DNA from: Myxococcales bacterium
GTDB lineage: Bacteria; Myxococcota_A; Bradymonadia; UBA7976; UBA1532
Direction: 5' to 3'
Assembly: GCA_020633435.1 (NCBI GenBank)
Contig: JACKDP010000003.1
Location: forward strand, 682,001 to 746,000
Length of the DNA stretch: 64,000 nucleotides
This document shows, piece after piece, positions 1 through 8,698 of the stretch. The notes beneath the pieces were generated by a model. That model was not told the origin of the DNA. It made no database searches and was given only the letters and a program-made list of their open reading frames with translations. Both the position numbers and the translations under genes were made by a program. The first letter of the stretch is position 1, and each line of letters starts with the position of its first letter.

Positions 1-105
1 GCCGCCCCGGCGCCTGGCCCGACGCCGTGCACCGTCGGGGGTACTGGTCACCGGGCGATTCGTTCATACTCCACCTTTCACGCGTGCGAGGAGGATCATC
101 TGCGC

Positions 106-1428
106 GTGGCCTGGCTCTTCCGGATCGAGGGCGACGTCGACCCCGCGCTGCGTGAGGCGCTGGGGGCCGCGGTGGCGCCGCCGGGCGCCGAGCATGATCC
201 GGCCGCGCCCGTCCTCCTGGCCGGGCCGGACGCCGAGGCCCGCGTGGCCGCCTGCACCGGGCCCGCCATCGCCGTGGCCGGCCTCGATCGCTGGCCCGCC
301 CTCCTGGCCGCGGGCTGCCAGCACCTCTTCCCCGCCGAGGTGCCGCCCGCGACGCTGGCCCCGCTCATCCTCCGCACCGTGCAGACCCTCGCCGACCAGC
401 AGACCGAGCTGGCCATCCAGCGCGCCATCGCGGCCTGGTGCGGCGTGGGCGTGGTGGTGGCGGACGCCGAGGGGCGGGTGCGGCTCTACAACGACCAGGC
501 CCGCGCCGTCCTCGGCATCAACTTCGAGGGCTTCGACGATCCCAACGGCCAGTCGACCCGCAGCTACCCCGTCTTCCTGGGCGACGCCCACCCGCTGCAC
601 CACGCCGCCACCCTGGGCACCGAGGTGCCCGAGACGCTCTTCGAGCTGGCCCGCGGCGGCACCGTGCGGGTGGTGGTGGTGCCCATCAGCACCGGGGGCC
701 GCCACATCGGCGCCCTGGCCATCTTCCGCCCCGCCAACGCCTCGGCCGACCAGACGATGGCCACGGGCGTGCACGCCCTGAAGAACCCGCTCAGCGTGGT
801 GCAGGGCTTCGTGCAGATGCTCCGCGAGGAGCTGGGCGAGGAGCTGGCGTCCACCACCCGGCACCTGCTGGACCGCATCGAGCTCAACACGGCGCGCGTC
901 TGGTGGCGCGTCGACGACCTGCACCGCTACATCCGGCTGGCGGAGGTGCGCTTCGAGCGGGAGGCCTGCCCGCTCGGGGCCGTGATCGCCGAGGCCCTGG
1001 CCAACGTGGCCCGGCGCCTGGGCCGCGAGGTGCGCGTCGAGGTCCCGGCGTCGCTGCCCACGCTCACCGGCGACTTCACCCGCCTGGTCGACCTCTTCGA
1101 GGCCCTGCTGCACAACGCCTGCCTGTACCACGCCCCCGGCGAGGAGCCGCGCGTCCAGGTCTCGGCCGTCGTCGAGGAGAGCGTCGTGCGGGTGCAGGTC
1201 GAGGACGATGGCATCGGCGTCTCGCCCGACGAGCGCATCCGCATCTTCGAGCCGTTCCACCGGCTGCACCGCTATGACGAGGTGGAGGGGACGGGCCTCG
1301 GGCTGGCCATCGCCCGGCGCATCGCCGAGCGCCACAGCGGGCACATCGAGGTGCACCCCGCCGAGCCGCGCGGCTCCATCTTCACGGTGACGCTGCCCAT
1401 CGGGCCGCGGGAGGGGCCGCCCACCTGA
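106..1428 (+). CDS. Sensor histidine kinase (PAS-like and HATPase domains)
   Basis: Probable soluble two-component sensor kinase of 440 residues with no membrane segment. Residues 1-100 look like a degenerate receiver-type fold without an obvious phosphoacceptor. A PAS-like region follows at about 105-205. The phosphoacceptor box is HALKNP with His223, the N box is LLHNAC with Asn337, and the nucleotide-binding motifs are DDGIG (367-371) and GTGLGLA (395-401). The GTG start is chosen because GAGGAGGA lies 10 bases upstream. It converges with an FHA sigma-54 activator only 9 bp away. No response regulator is adjacent, so its partner is unknown. Family assignment is firm; the signal sensed is not. 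Confidence 0.9.
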   Translation: MAWLFRIEGDVDPALREALGAAVAPPGAEHDPAAPVLLAGPDAEARVAACTGPAIAVAGLDRWPALLAAGCQHLFPAEVPPATLAPLILRTVQTLADQQTELAIQRAIAAWCGVGVVVADAEGRVRLYNDQARAVLGINFEGFDDPNGQSTRSYPVFLGDAHPLHHAATLGTEVPETLFELARGGTVRVVVVPISTGGRHIGALAIFRPANASADQTMATGVHALKNPLSVVQGFVQMLREELGEELASTTRHLLDRIELNTARVWWRVDDLHRYIRLAEVRFEREACPLGAVIAEALANVARRLGREVRVEVPASLPTLTGDFTRLVDLFEALLHNACLYHAPGEEPRVQVSAVVEESVVRVQVEDDGIGVSPDERIRIFEPFHRLHRYDEVEGTGLGLAIARRIAERHSGHIEVHPAEPRGSIFTVTLPIGPREGPPT

Positions 1429-1437
1429 GGGCCGGCG

Positions 1438-2847
<1,410 letters not shown>

Positions 2848-2914
2848 CGGCACCTCGGTGGACATTCCAGTAGCCACTCTGGCCGAGGGCCCGCGGGCCG
2901 TCAACTCGTCCCCG

Positions 2915-3457
2915 CTAGCCCTCGATCCACAGCAGGACGCGCTGGTAGTCGGGGTCGCCGGCCCGCCAGATGATGGGGTGGGCCTCGCCGGTGGGGCGGC
3001 GCAGCAGGCGGCTCTGGTCGGGCACGTCGAGGTTCAGGAACTCCTGGACCTCCTCGTAGAACAGGGCGAAGGCGTCGCTGGGGATGTTGAGCTGGCCGTC
3101 GCCGGGGCGGGCGGGCCCCGGGTGGCAGCTCGAGCAGCGCGCGTCGAGGGTGGGGGCGATGACCGACTGGAAGATGGTCCGGTCGGGGCCCACCGGGCCG
3201 GCGTCCACCACCGGGGCGGCGTCGGGCCCCACGTCGGCGGGCTGGGCGTCCACCGCGGCGGCGTCCGGTGGCGGCGCGCGCATGTCGGGGGGCGGCGGCC
3301 GCGGCTGGTCCGGGGCGTCCATGTCGGCGGCCGCGGCGAGGGGCGCGCACTGCCGGTCGACGCAGCGCTCGTCGGCCGCGCACTCCACATGGGCGATGCA
3401 CTCGGGCTCGGCCCGGCAGGCGGCCAGGGCGAGGGCGAGGACGAAGAGTCGAGCCAT
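2915..3457 (-). CDS. Lipoprotein with a CxxCH haem-binding motif
   Basis: Predicted 180-residue lipoprotein. The first 15 residues form a signal peptide ending in a lipobox (LALAAC). A Cys-rich stretch (CIAHVECAADERCVDRQC) follows, then a low-complexity Pro/Asp/Ala linker, then a domain with CSSCHPG, a c-type haem attachment motif. The part after it (FYEEVQEFLNLDVPDQSRLLRRP) resembles domains found with such motifs in surface cytochromes. The ATG at 3457 has GGGAGGT at ideal spacing. It lies just downstream of the FHA activator on the same strand. Electron transfer is inferred from the single motif; no redox partner is adjacent. Confidence 0.75.
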   Translation of the reverse strand: MARLFVLALALAACRAEPECIAHVECAADERCVDRQCAPLAAAADMDAPDQPRPPPPDMRAPPPDAAAVDAQPADVGPDAAPVVDAGPVGPDRTIFQSVIAPTLDARCSSCHPGPARPGDGQLNIPSDAFALFYEEVQEFLNLDVPDQSRLLRRPTGEAHPIIWRAGDPDYQRVLLWIEG

Positions 3458-3506
3458 GGGACCTCCCGCGGCCACTATCGCACGGCCGCGCCGGTGGTCG
3501 CGACCG

Positions 3507-4061
3507 TCAGGGGAAGCACCAGGCCTCGACGCCGCCCTCGAGCGGGATGGCCACGCAGCGCACGAACGGCGCGGGGCACTCGACGTCGTCGCAGCGCACG
3601 GAGCAGAAGCTGCCGGCGTCCCCCTCGATGCAGACGCCCGAGGCGCAGAAGCGCTGGCCGTCCACGGCGCTGCAGTCGGCCCCGGTGGGGGCGTCGCCGC
3701 GGGCGCCGGGCACGCAGCAGGGGGCCTCGTCCTCGCCCTCCGGGGCGACGTTCAGGCAGAGGGCGTTGGCGGGGCAGTCGCCGTTGGAGAAGCAGAGCGC
3801 GGGATCGAGGCAGGCCGGCGCGCCCGCGTCGGGCAGGGCCGCGTCGGGCATGGCCGCGTCGGGCCGGGCCGCGTCTGGCTGGGCCGCGTCTGGCTGGGCC
3901 GCGTCGGGCCGGGCCGCGTCCGCCTGGGCCGCGTCTGCCCGGGCCGCGTCCGCCTGGGCCCCCCGATCCAGCGTCCGCGCCGCGTCCGCCGCGCCCCCCC
4001 CGTCGTCGTCGTCACAGCCCCCCAGGGCCACCAGGGCCACCAGGGCCATCCACGCCTTCAT
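3507..4061 (-). CDS. Ala/Asp repeat lipoprotein with Cys-rich C-terminal region
   Basis: Predicted 184-residue lipoprotein of unknown function. A signal peptide ending in VALGGC is followed by an acidic DDDD stretch and then nine copies of a five-residue unit, A-[QRML]-[AP]-D-A. The C-terminal 110 residues contain many cysteines in patterns such as CPANALC, CCVPG and CSVRCDDVEC, suggesting a disulfide-rich extracellular domain. Start ATG at 4061 follows GAGGAG. Its first bases overlap the stop codon of the upstream methyltransferase gene by 4 nt, so the two are probably co-translated. Proteins with such Pro/Asp/Ala linkers are common in Myxococcota. Confidence 0.72.
   Translation of the reverse strand: MKAWMALVALVALGGCDDDDGGGAADAARTLDRGAQADAARADAAQADAARPDAAQPDAAQPDAARPDAAMPDAALPDAGAPACLDPALCFSNGDCPANALCLNVAPEGEDEAPCCVPGARGDAPTGADCSAVDGQRFCASGVCIEGDAGSFCSVRCDDVECPAPFVRCVAIPLEGGVEAWCFP
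3826..3960. repeat. Nine tandem 15-bp repeats inside a lipoprotein gene
   Basis: Nine consecutive 15-bp units of the form GCGTCnGnCnnGGCC with no spacer between them. On the minus strand they encode the A-x-x-D-A linker of the surrounding lipoprotein. Because the unit is a multiple of three, copy-number changes would lengthen or shorten the linker without a frameshift. Confidence 0.9.
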
Positions 4062-4819
4062 GCTGCGCTCCTCGTCCAGATCAGCAGGTGATTGTTGGCC
4101 GGCAGGGCCACGGTGTCGATGCGCTCGAGCCCGACGGCCGCCCCGAGGGCGTCCAGGGCGTCGACGTCGCGCACGCCCCAGCGGGGATCCCGCGCCCGCA
4201 GGCTCTCGTCGAAGGCGGCGTTGCTCGCCGCCAGGAACTCGCCGTGGAAGCGGAAGGGCCCGTAAAGAAACAGGATTCCCCCCGGCGTCAGGCAGCCGGC
4301 GGCGCCCCGGAAGAGCCCCTCGGCCGCCGCCCACGGGGCGATGTGGATCATGTTGGCGCAGTACACCACGTCGGCGGCCAGCCAGGGTCCGGTCACGGCG
4401 TCGAGCACCCGGGGCGGGGCCACGTTGGGCAGGTCGGCCGTCCAGGCCTGGATGCCGGGCAGGTTCTCCGGGTCGGCGTCCGTCGGCTGGAAGTGCAGGC
4501 CGGGCAGCGCGGCGGCGAAGTGCGCCGTGTGCTGGCCGGTGCCCGAGGCCACCTCCAGCACCCGGGCGGCGGCGGGCAGGCGGGGCGCCAGGGCGGCCAG
4601 GATGGGCGCCTTGTTGCGCTCGGCGGCGGGGGCGGTGCGCTTCGCGGCGGGCATGGGCTCCTCCAGGGCGGGCTCGAAGGCGGGGCAGCGCAGCACGGGC
4701 TGGCCCAGGTACTTCTCGGGGCGACGGGTGCAGAGCAGATACACGCCGCCGCGGCCCGGCCGCACGTAGCGGTTGCCGGCGCAGGCGTGGCAGAGGCTCT
4801 GGGGGAAGGGCAGGCTCAC
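4058..4819 (-). CDS. DUF938-type SAM-dependent methyltransferase with N-terminal Cys motif
   Basis: 253-residue protein. Residues from about 55 onward match the DUF938 class I methyltransferases: APAAERNKAPIL, the SAM-binding motif VLEVASGTGQH, DADPEN, and a conserved NMIHIAPW. The first 55 residues carry CHAC, then single cysteines in LLCT and LRCPAF, suggesting a small metal-binding module. The GTG at 4819 overlaps the stop of the upstream gene (GTGA). An internal ATG at 4654 has its own strong GGAGGAG six bases upstream and would give a canonical-length 198-residue DUF938 enzyme, so two products are possible. The substrate is unknown. Confidence 0.8.
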   Translation of the reverse strand: MSLPFPQSLCHACAGNRYVRPGRGGVYLLCTRRPEKYLGQPVLRCPAFEPALEEPMPAAKRTAPAAERNKAPILAALAPRLPAAARVLEVASGTGQHTAHFAAALPGLHFQPTDADPENLPGIQAWTADLPNVAPPRVLDAVTGPWLAADVVYCANMIHIAPWAAAEGLFRGAAGCLTPGGILFLYGPFRFHGEFLAASNAAFDESLRARDPRWGVRDVDALDALGAAVGLERIDTVALPANNHLLIWTRSAA

Positions 4820-5367
4820 CGGCGCCCCAGGAGGCGGGCGCGCTCGGCCTCGAGTCGGCGCCGGACGAAGCGGGGGAACGGGCACATGTACAGGTAGTCC
4901 GGCCCCGTGAAGCAGCGGGCGATGTAGTCGAGCTGCGCGTCGCTGATGTCGCCGTCCAGCTCGGCGTAGACGCGCAGCGTCTCGCGGTAGCCCCGCCACT
5001 CCCAGACGGCGCGCATCGTCAGCCCCGCCGGCAGCAGGGCCAGGTAGCTGACGTGAAAGAGCACGGGGAAGCGCCGCATGTCGCGCAGGTGCACCGCCTC
5101 GTGCCGCAGCGTCGTGTAGATGGATCGCGGGCCGCACGCCTCGCACCAGGCCCGGCTCGGGAAGTAGACCTTGCCGAACATCACCGTGGTGTACTGCGTG
5201 GCGTAGGTCCGGTTGAACGGCCAGACCAGCCGCGCGATGAGACGCTGCAGCCGCGACTCGTCCTTGTAGGCGATGGCGAAGCGGGGCAGGGCGGTGCGCA
5301 GGGCCGCCTCGAGGGCGGCGACGTCCTCGAAGGAGACGGCCCCGGGCTCGCAGAGGGGCGGGATCAC
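4816..5367 (-). CDS. Conserved hypothetical protein with HExxH motif
   Basis: 183-residue protein not assigned to a named family. It contains TLRHEAVHLRD, a HExxH zinc-metallopeptidase signature, followed by a hydrophobic segment (FPVLFHVSYLALLPAGL) and an acidic residue in RGYRETLRVYAELDGD that could supply a third ligand. No signal peptide is seen. A GTG start at 5367 is preferred because GGAGG lies five bases upstream; a GTG at 5406 would add 13 residues. Its stop overlaps the start of the methyltransferase gene (GTGA), so the two are translationally coupled. Peptidase activity is an inference from the motif only. Confidence 0.62.
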   Translation of the reverse strand: MIPPLCEPGAVSFEDVAALEAALRTALPRFAIAYKDESRLQRLIARLVWPFNRTYATQYTTVMFGKVYFPSRAWCEACGPRSIYTTLRHEAVHLRDMRRFPVLFHVSYLALLPAGLTMRAVWEWRGYRETLRVYAELDGDISDAQLDYIARCFTGPDYLYMCPFPRFVRRRLEAERARLLGRR

Positions 5368-5410
5368 GGCGCCTCCGGCGGGGTCGGCCCCGCGGCGCCG
5401 GGGCACCGCA

Positions 5411-7174
5411 TCAGGGCAGGGTGACTTCCTGGGTCACGACCACGCCGGCGTCCTGGAGGTCCAGGGCGTAGCGCGTCACCCCCAGCATGCCGATGGTGGC
5501 GTCGAAGATCACCTTCTCCTCGGCGCCCATGCCCTGGTTCATCTGCTCGGCGAACATGGCGACGAAGCGCTTCACGTCGTAGGTGAAGGCCAGCACCGGG
5601 CTCGAGCCGTCGGCCTTGGCCGACACGAGGCCGGGCAGGGCCTGCTCCTCGCCCGGGCCCACCGAGATGGCGATGGCGTTGGCGCTCATGGCGATGTGGG
5701 GGGCCTCGACCACCGGGGGGATCAGGCCGGGGGGGAGGGGGGTCGCCTTGCCGTCGGCGGTGACCTGCACGCCGGCCAGCGGGGGCACCATGCCCTTGGC
5801 CATCTCGAGCAGCTCGGGGGCCTTGTCGGCGGCGAAGATGGCGGTGCCGCGCACGCCGGTGGGGCCGTTCTGGCCCATCTTGCCGTCCTTGATGACCACG
5901 TTGAAGCCGCGGACGCCCATCACGAAGGGCGGGATGGGGGCGGCGGCCAGGCCGTCGGCCATCTGGCCCATGCCGGTGTTGAAGTCGGCGAGCAGCGGGC
6001 ACTGGTAGGGGGCGGCCTTGACGGCGCCCGCCTTGGCCTTGGCGAAGTCGAGGGCCTTCTGCAGGTTGAGGCCGGCGCCGAAGGCGAGCAGGGCGCCCTC
6101 ATCCTTGCCCAGGCCAGGCACGGCGTTGGTCAGGCCCTTGAGCTCCTGGGCGAGGGCGGGCTTCGCCTCCAGGATGTAGCGCGCGGCGATGCGCTGGCCG
6201 GAGACCTCGGTGTAGCCGAAGGCCACGCGGGGGAAGTTGGCGACCATGCCGCTGATCTCGGTCTTGCAGACCGGGGGCAGCACCGGGGCCTCGCCCTTGC
6301 TGAGGGCCGTGAAGATCTCGCCCGAGAGGCCCTGGGCGTCGCCCATGACGGTGCTGGCGATGATCGTGGCGTCGATGTAGCCGGCGAAGCCCTGGAAGCC
6401 GTGCTTCTGGGCCGAGGCCTTGAAGGCCGCGCTGGCGCTGGCGCTGGGGGCGGCCTGGCCGAACATGAGGGGCAGGGCCTTGGGGGCCAGGGCGTCGGGC
6501 ACGACGCCGGCCACCAGGAAGTTGCCCACCACGGCGATGGCGATGGTCATGCCATCTTCCTGGACGAGCCAGTAGGTCTGGTCGCCGAGCTTCGCGGTGG
6601 GGGCCTTCAGGCCGGCCTTGGCCTCGACGCGGGCGACGGTGGCCTGGAAGGTGGCGGCGTCCTTGAGCTGCATGCGCAGCACGGGCATGAGGCCCATGCC
6701 ATAGATCACGAAGCGCATGTCGGGATCGAGGCCCAGCTTCTCCATGCCGGCGCGGCTCAGGTTGCCCTCGAGCTCCTCGACGATGGCCTTGCCCAGCTTG
6801 TCCTCGGGGCTGTCGCCCAGGCTGGCCTTCTCCTTGACGAGCTCGGCCTCGAACTTCTTGAGCAGGGGATCGAGGGCGGTGCCCAGCTTGGCCTGGAAGT
6901 CGGCGGGCAGGGGCGCCAGGTTGGCCATGACATACGGGGTGTCCGCAGGCACGGGGGCCAGCAGGGCCTCGGCGGCGATGGCGGTCAGGCCACCCTGCGC
7001 GCCGGCCATGGCCTTCTTGGCCCCGTCGACGGCCTTCTCACCGGCGACCTTGGCCTTCTCGCCGGCGGCGCCCGCGACTTCCTTGGCCTTGTCGGCCGCA
7101 TCCTGCGCCTTCTCGCCGCACCCCGTCGCGAAGACGAGGGCGAAGACGAGGGCGATTCGAGAGGTGAGAACCAT
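5411..7174 (-). CDS. Large lipoprotein with helical Ala/Lys repeats near its N-terminus
   Basis: 587-residue lipoprotein of unknown function. The signal peptide ends in FATGC. Residues 20-60 form an Ala/Lys/Glu-rich segment (DKAKEVAGAAGEKAKVAGEK) that should be an amphipathic helix, similar to LEA-type repeats. The remainder is a globular region rich in Ala, Gly and Leu without recognised catalytic motifs. The ATG at 7174 has CGGAGG at good spacing. Further upstream is a candidate promoter, diverging from the MATE gene. The size and the lack of cysteines beyond the lipobox and a few late ones suggest a periplasmic or surface structural or binding protein. Confidence 0.75.
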   Translation of the reverse strand: MVLTSRIALVFALVFATGCGEKAQDAADKAKEVAGAAGEKAKVAGEKAVDGAKKAMAGAQGGLTAIAAEALLAPVPADTPYVMANLAPLPADFQAKLGTALDPLLKKFEAELVKEKASLGDSPEDKLGKAIVEELEGNLSRAGMEKLGLDPDMRFVIYGMGLMPVLRMQLKDAATFQATVARVEAKAGLKAPTAKLGDQTYWLVQEDGMTIAIAVVGNFLVAGVVPDALAPKALPLMFGQAAPSASASAAFKASAQKHGFQGFAGYIDATIIASTVMGDAQGLSGEIFTALSKGEAPVLPPVCKTEISGMVANFPRVAFGYTEVSGQRIAARYILEAKPALAQELKGLTNAVPGLGKDEGALLAFGAGLNLQKALDFAKAKAGAVKAAPYQCPLLADFNTGMGQMADGLAAAPIPPFVMGVRGFNVVIKDGKMGQNGPTGVRGTAIFAADKAPELLEMAKGMVPPLAGVQVTADGKATPLPPGLIPPVVEAPHIAMSANAIAISVGPGEEQALPGLVSAKADGSSPVLAFTYDVKRFVAMFAEQMNQGMGAEEKVIFDATIGMLGVTRYALDLQDAGVVVTQEVTLP

Positions 7175-7229
7175 GCTGCCTCCGAGCCCACACGGGAAGT
7201 GTGTGTCCTGCTTGATGAAACGCCGGCGC

Positions 7230-7258
7230 TCCCTACCAACTCGACACCGCCCTGACAA
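7230..7258 (-). promoter_or_regulatory. Candidate sigma-70-type promoter for the 587-residue lipoprotein gene
   Basis: On the minus strand TTGTCA (one mismatch to TTGACA) is followed after exactly 17 bases by TAGGGA, a weak -10. It sits about 55 bp upstream of the start codon at 7174. The -10 is poor, so confidence is low. Confidence 0.3.
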
Positions 7259-7359
7259 GCACATTGAGTCCACGTGGTTCGCACGATGTGCAGCGGCTTC
7301 ACCTTGACGCCACCCCATCGCTCCGGTCGACTGCGGGCACCACGGCGGCGGAGATCAGC

Positions 7360-8685
7360 GTGATCGAGCCCACCCGGCGGCGCCGCATCCTCGGCCTCGC
7401 CCTCCCCATCATCGGCGGCATGATCTCCCAGAACGTGCTCAACCTGGTCGACACGGCCATGGTCGGGCAGCTCGGGGACGCGGCCCTCGCCGGGGTCGGC
7501 CTGGGGGGCTTCGCCAACTTCATGGCCATCGCCTTCATCACCGGCATGTCCACCGGCGTGCAGGCCATGGCGGCCCGCCGGCGGGGCCAGGGGCGCGACG
7601 CCGAGACGGCCATCCCCCTCAACGGCGGCCTGGCCCTGGCGCTCGCCCTGGGCCTGCCCACCGGCGTCATCCTCATGGTGGCCGCCCCGGCCTTCTTCCC
7701 CCTCATCGCCGATCAGCAGGCGGTGGCCGACATCGGCACCACCTACCTGCAGTACCGCCTCATCGGCATGGCGGCCGTGGGGATGAACTTCGCCTTCCGG
7801 GGCTACTGGAACGCCGTCGATCGCTCCCGCCTCTACCTGCGCACCCTGCTGGTGATGCACGCCACCAACATCACCCTGAACTGGCTCCTCATCTTCGGGA
7901 ACCTGGGCTTCCCCGAGATGGGCGCCGCCGGCGCGGGCCTGGGCACGGCGCTGTCCACCTGGGTCGGCACCGTCTACTACTTCGCCCTCGGCCGGACGCA
8001 CGCGCGGGAGGCCGGCTTCCTGCGGTCGCTGCCCGACCGCGAGACGCTCGTGACCATGCTGCGGCTGGCGGTGCCCGCCGGCATCCAGCAGTTCTTCTTC
8101 GCCGCCGGCATGACCGTCTTCTTCAAGCTGGTCGGGCAGGTCGGCACGGCCGAGCTGGCGGCCAGCAACGTCCTCGTCAACCTGCTGCTCGTGGCCATCC
8201 TGCCGGGCATGGGCTTCGGCCTGGCCGCGGCGACGCTGGTGGGGCAGGCCCTCGGCCGCGGCCAGCGCGACGACGCCCGGGCCTGGGGCTTTGACGTCAC
8301 GAAGCTGGCCCTCCTGGTCATGGCGGCCCTCGCCGTGCCGGCCATCCTCGTGCCGCAGTGGGTGCTGCTGCCCTTCATCAAGACGCCCTCCACCCTCGAG
8401 CTGGCGGCCCCGGTGCTGCGCCTCATCGCCATCCTCCTGCCGCTGGACGCCATCGGGACCATCCTCATGAACGGCCTCTTCGGCGCCGGCGACAGCCGCA
8501 AGGTGATGGTGGTCTCCATCGTGACGCAGTGGATCATCCAGCTCCCCCTCGTCTGGCTGGTGGGCCCGACGCTCGGCTACGGCCTCTTCGCCATCTGGGT
8601 CGTCTGGCTGGCCGGGCGCGCGGCGCAGTCGGGGGTGTTCTGGCTGCTGTGGCGCGGCGACGGCTGGGGCCACGCCCGCGTCTGA
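7360..8685 (+). CDS. MATE family efflux transporter
   Basis: 441-residue integral membrane protein, normal length for the MATE family (12 segments, Na+ or H+ coupled export of cationic compounds). Typical features are the N-terminal PIIGGMISQNVLNLVDTAMVG and repeated hydrophobic segments throughout. The repeat half near residue 230 (AVPAGIQQFFFAAGMTVFFKLVGQVG) mirrors the first half, as expected from the family's internal duplication. The GTG at 7360 is chosen over an upstream TTG because GGAGA lies seven bases before it and it leaves no extra hydrophilic leader. It converges on the multihaem cytochrome gene with a 13-bp gap. Substrate unknown. Confidence 0.93.
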   Translation: MIEPTRRRRILGLALPIIGGMISQNVLNLVDTAMVGQLGDAALAGVGLGGFANFMAIAFITGMSTGVQAMAARRRGQGRDAETAIPLNGGLALALALGLPTGVILMVAAPAFFPLIADQQAVADIGTTYLQYRLIGMAAVGMNFAFRGYWNAVDRSRLYLRTLLVMHATNITLNWLLIFGNLGFPEMGAAGAGLGTALSTWVGTVYYFALGRTHAREAGFLRSLPDRETLVTMLRLAVPAGIQQFFFAAGMTVFFKLVGQVGTAELAASNVLVNLLLVAILPGMGFGLAAATLVGQALGRGQRDDARAWGFDVTKLALLVMAALAVPAILVPQWVLLPFIKTPSTLELAAPVLRLIAILLPLDAIGTILMNGLFGAGDSRKVMVVSIVTQWIIQLPLVWLVGPTLGYGLFAIWVVWLAGRAAQSGVFWLLWRGDGWGHARV

Positions 8686-8698
8686 ATCTGCAAGCGAA

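Noticed and set aside
3826..3960. Regular tandem repeats as a possible CRISPR array
   Set aside because: Units are only 15 bp, directly adjacent, have no spacers and code for a protein linker. No CRISPR array or cas gene was seen in the window.
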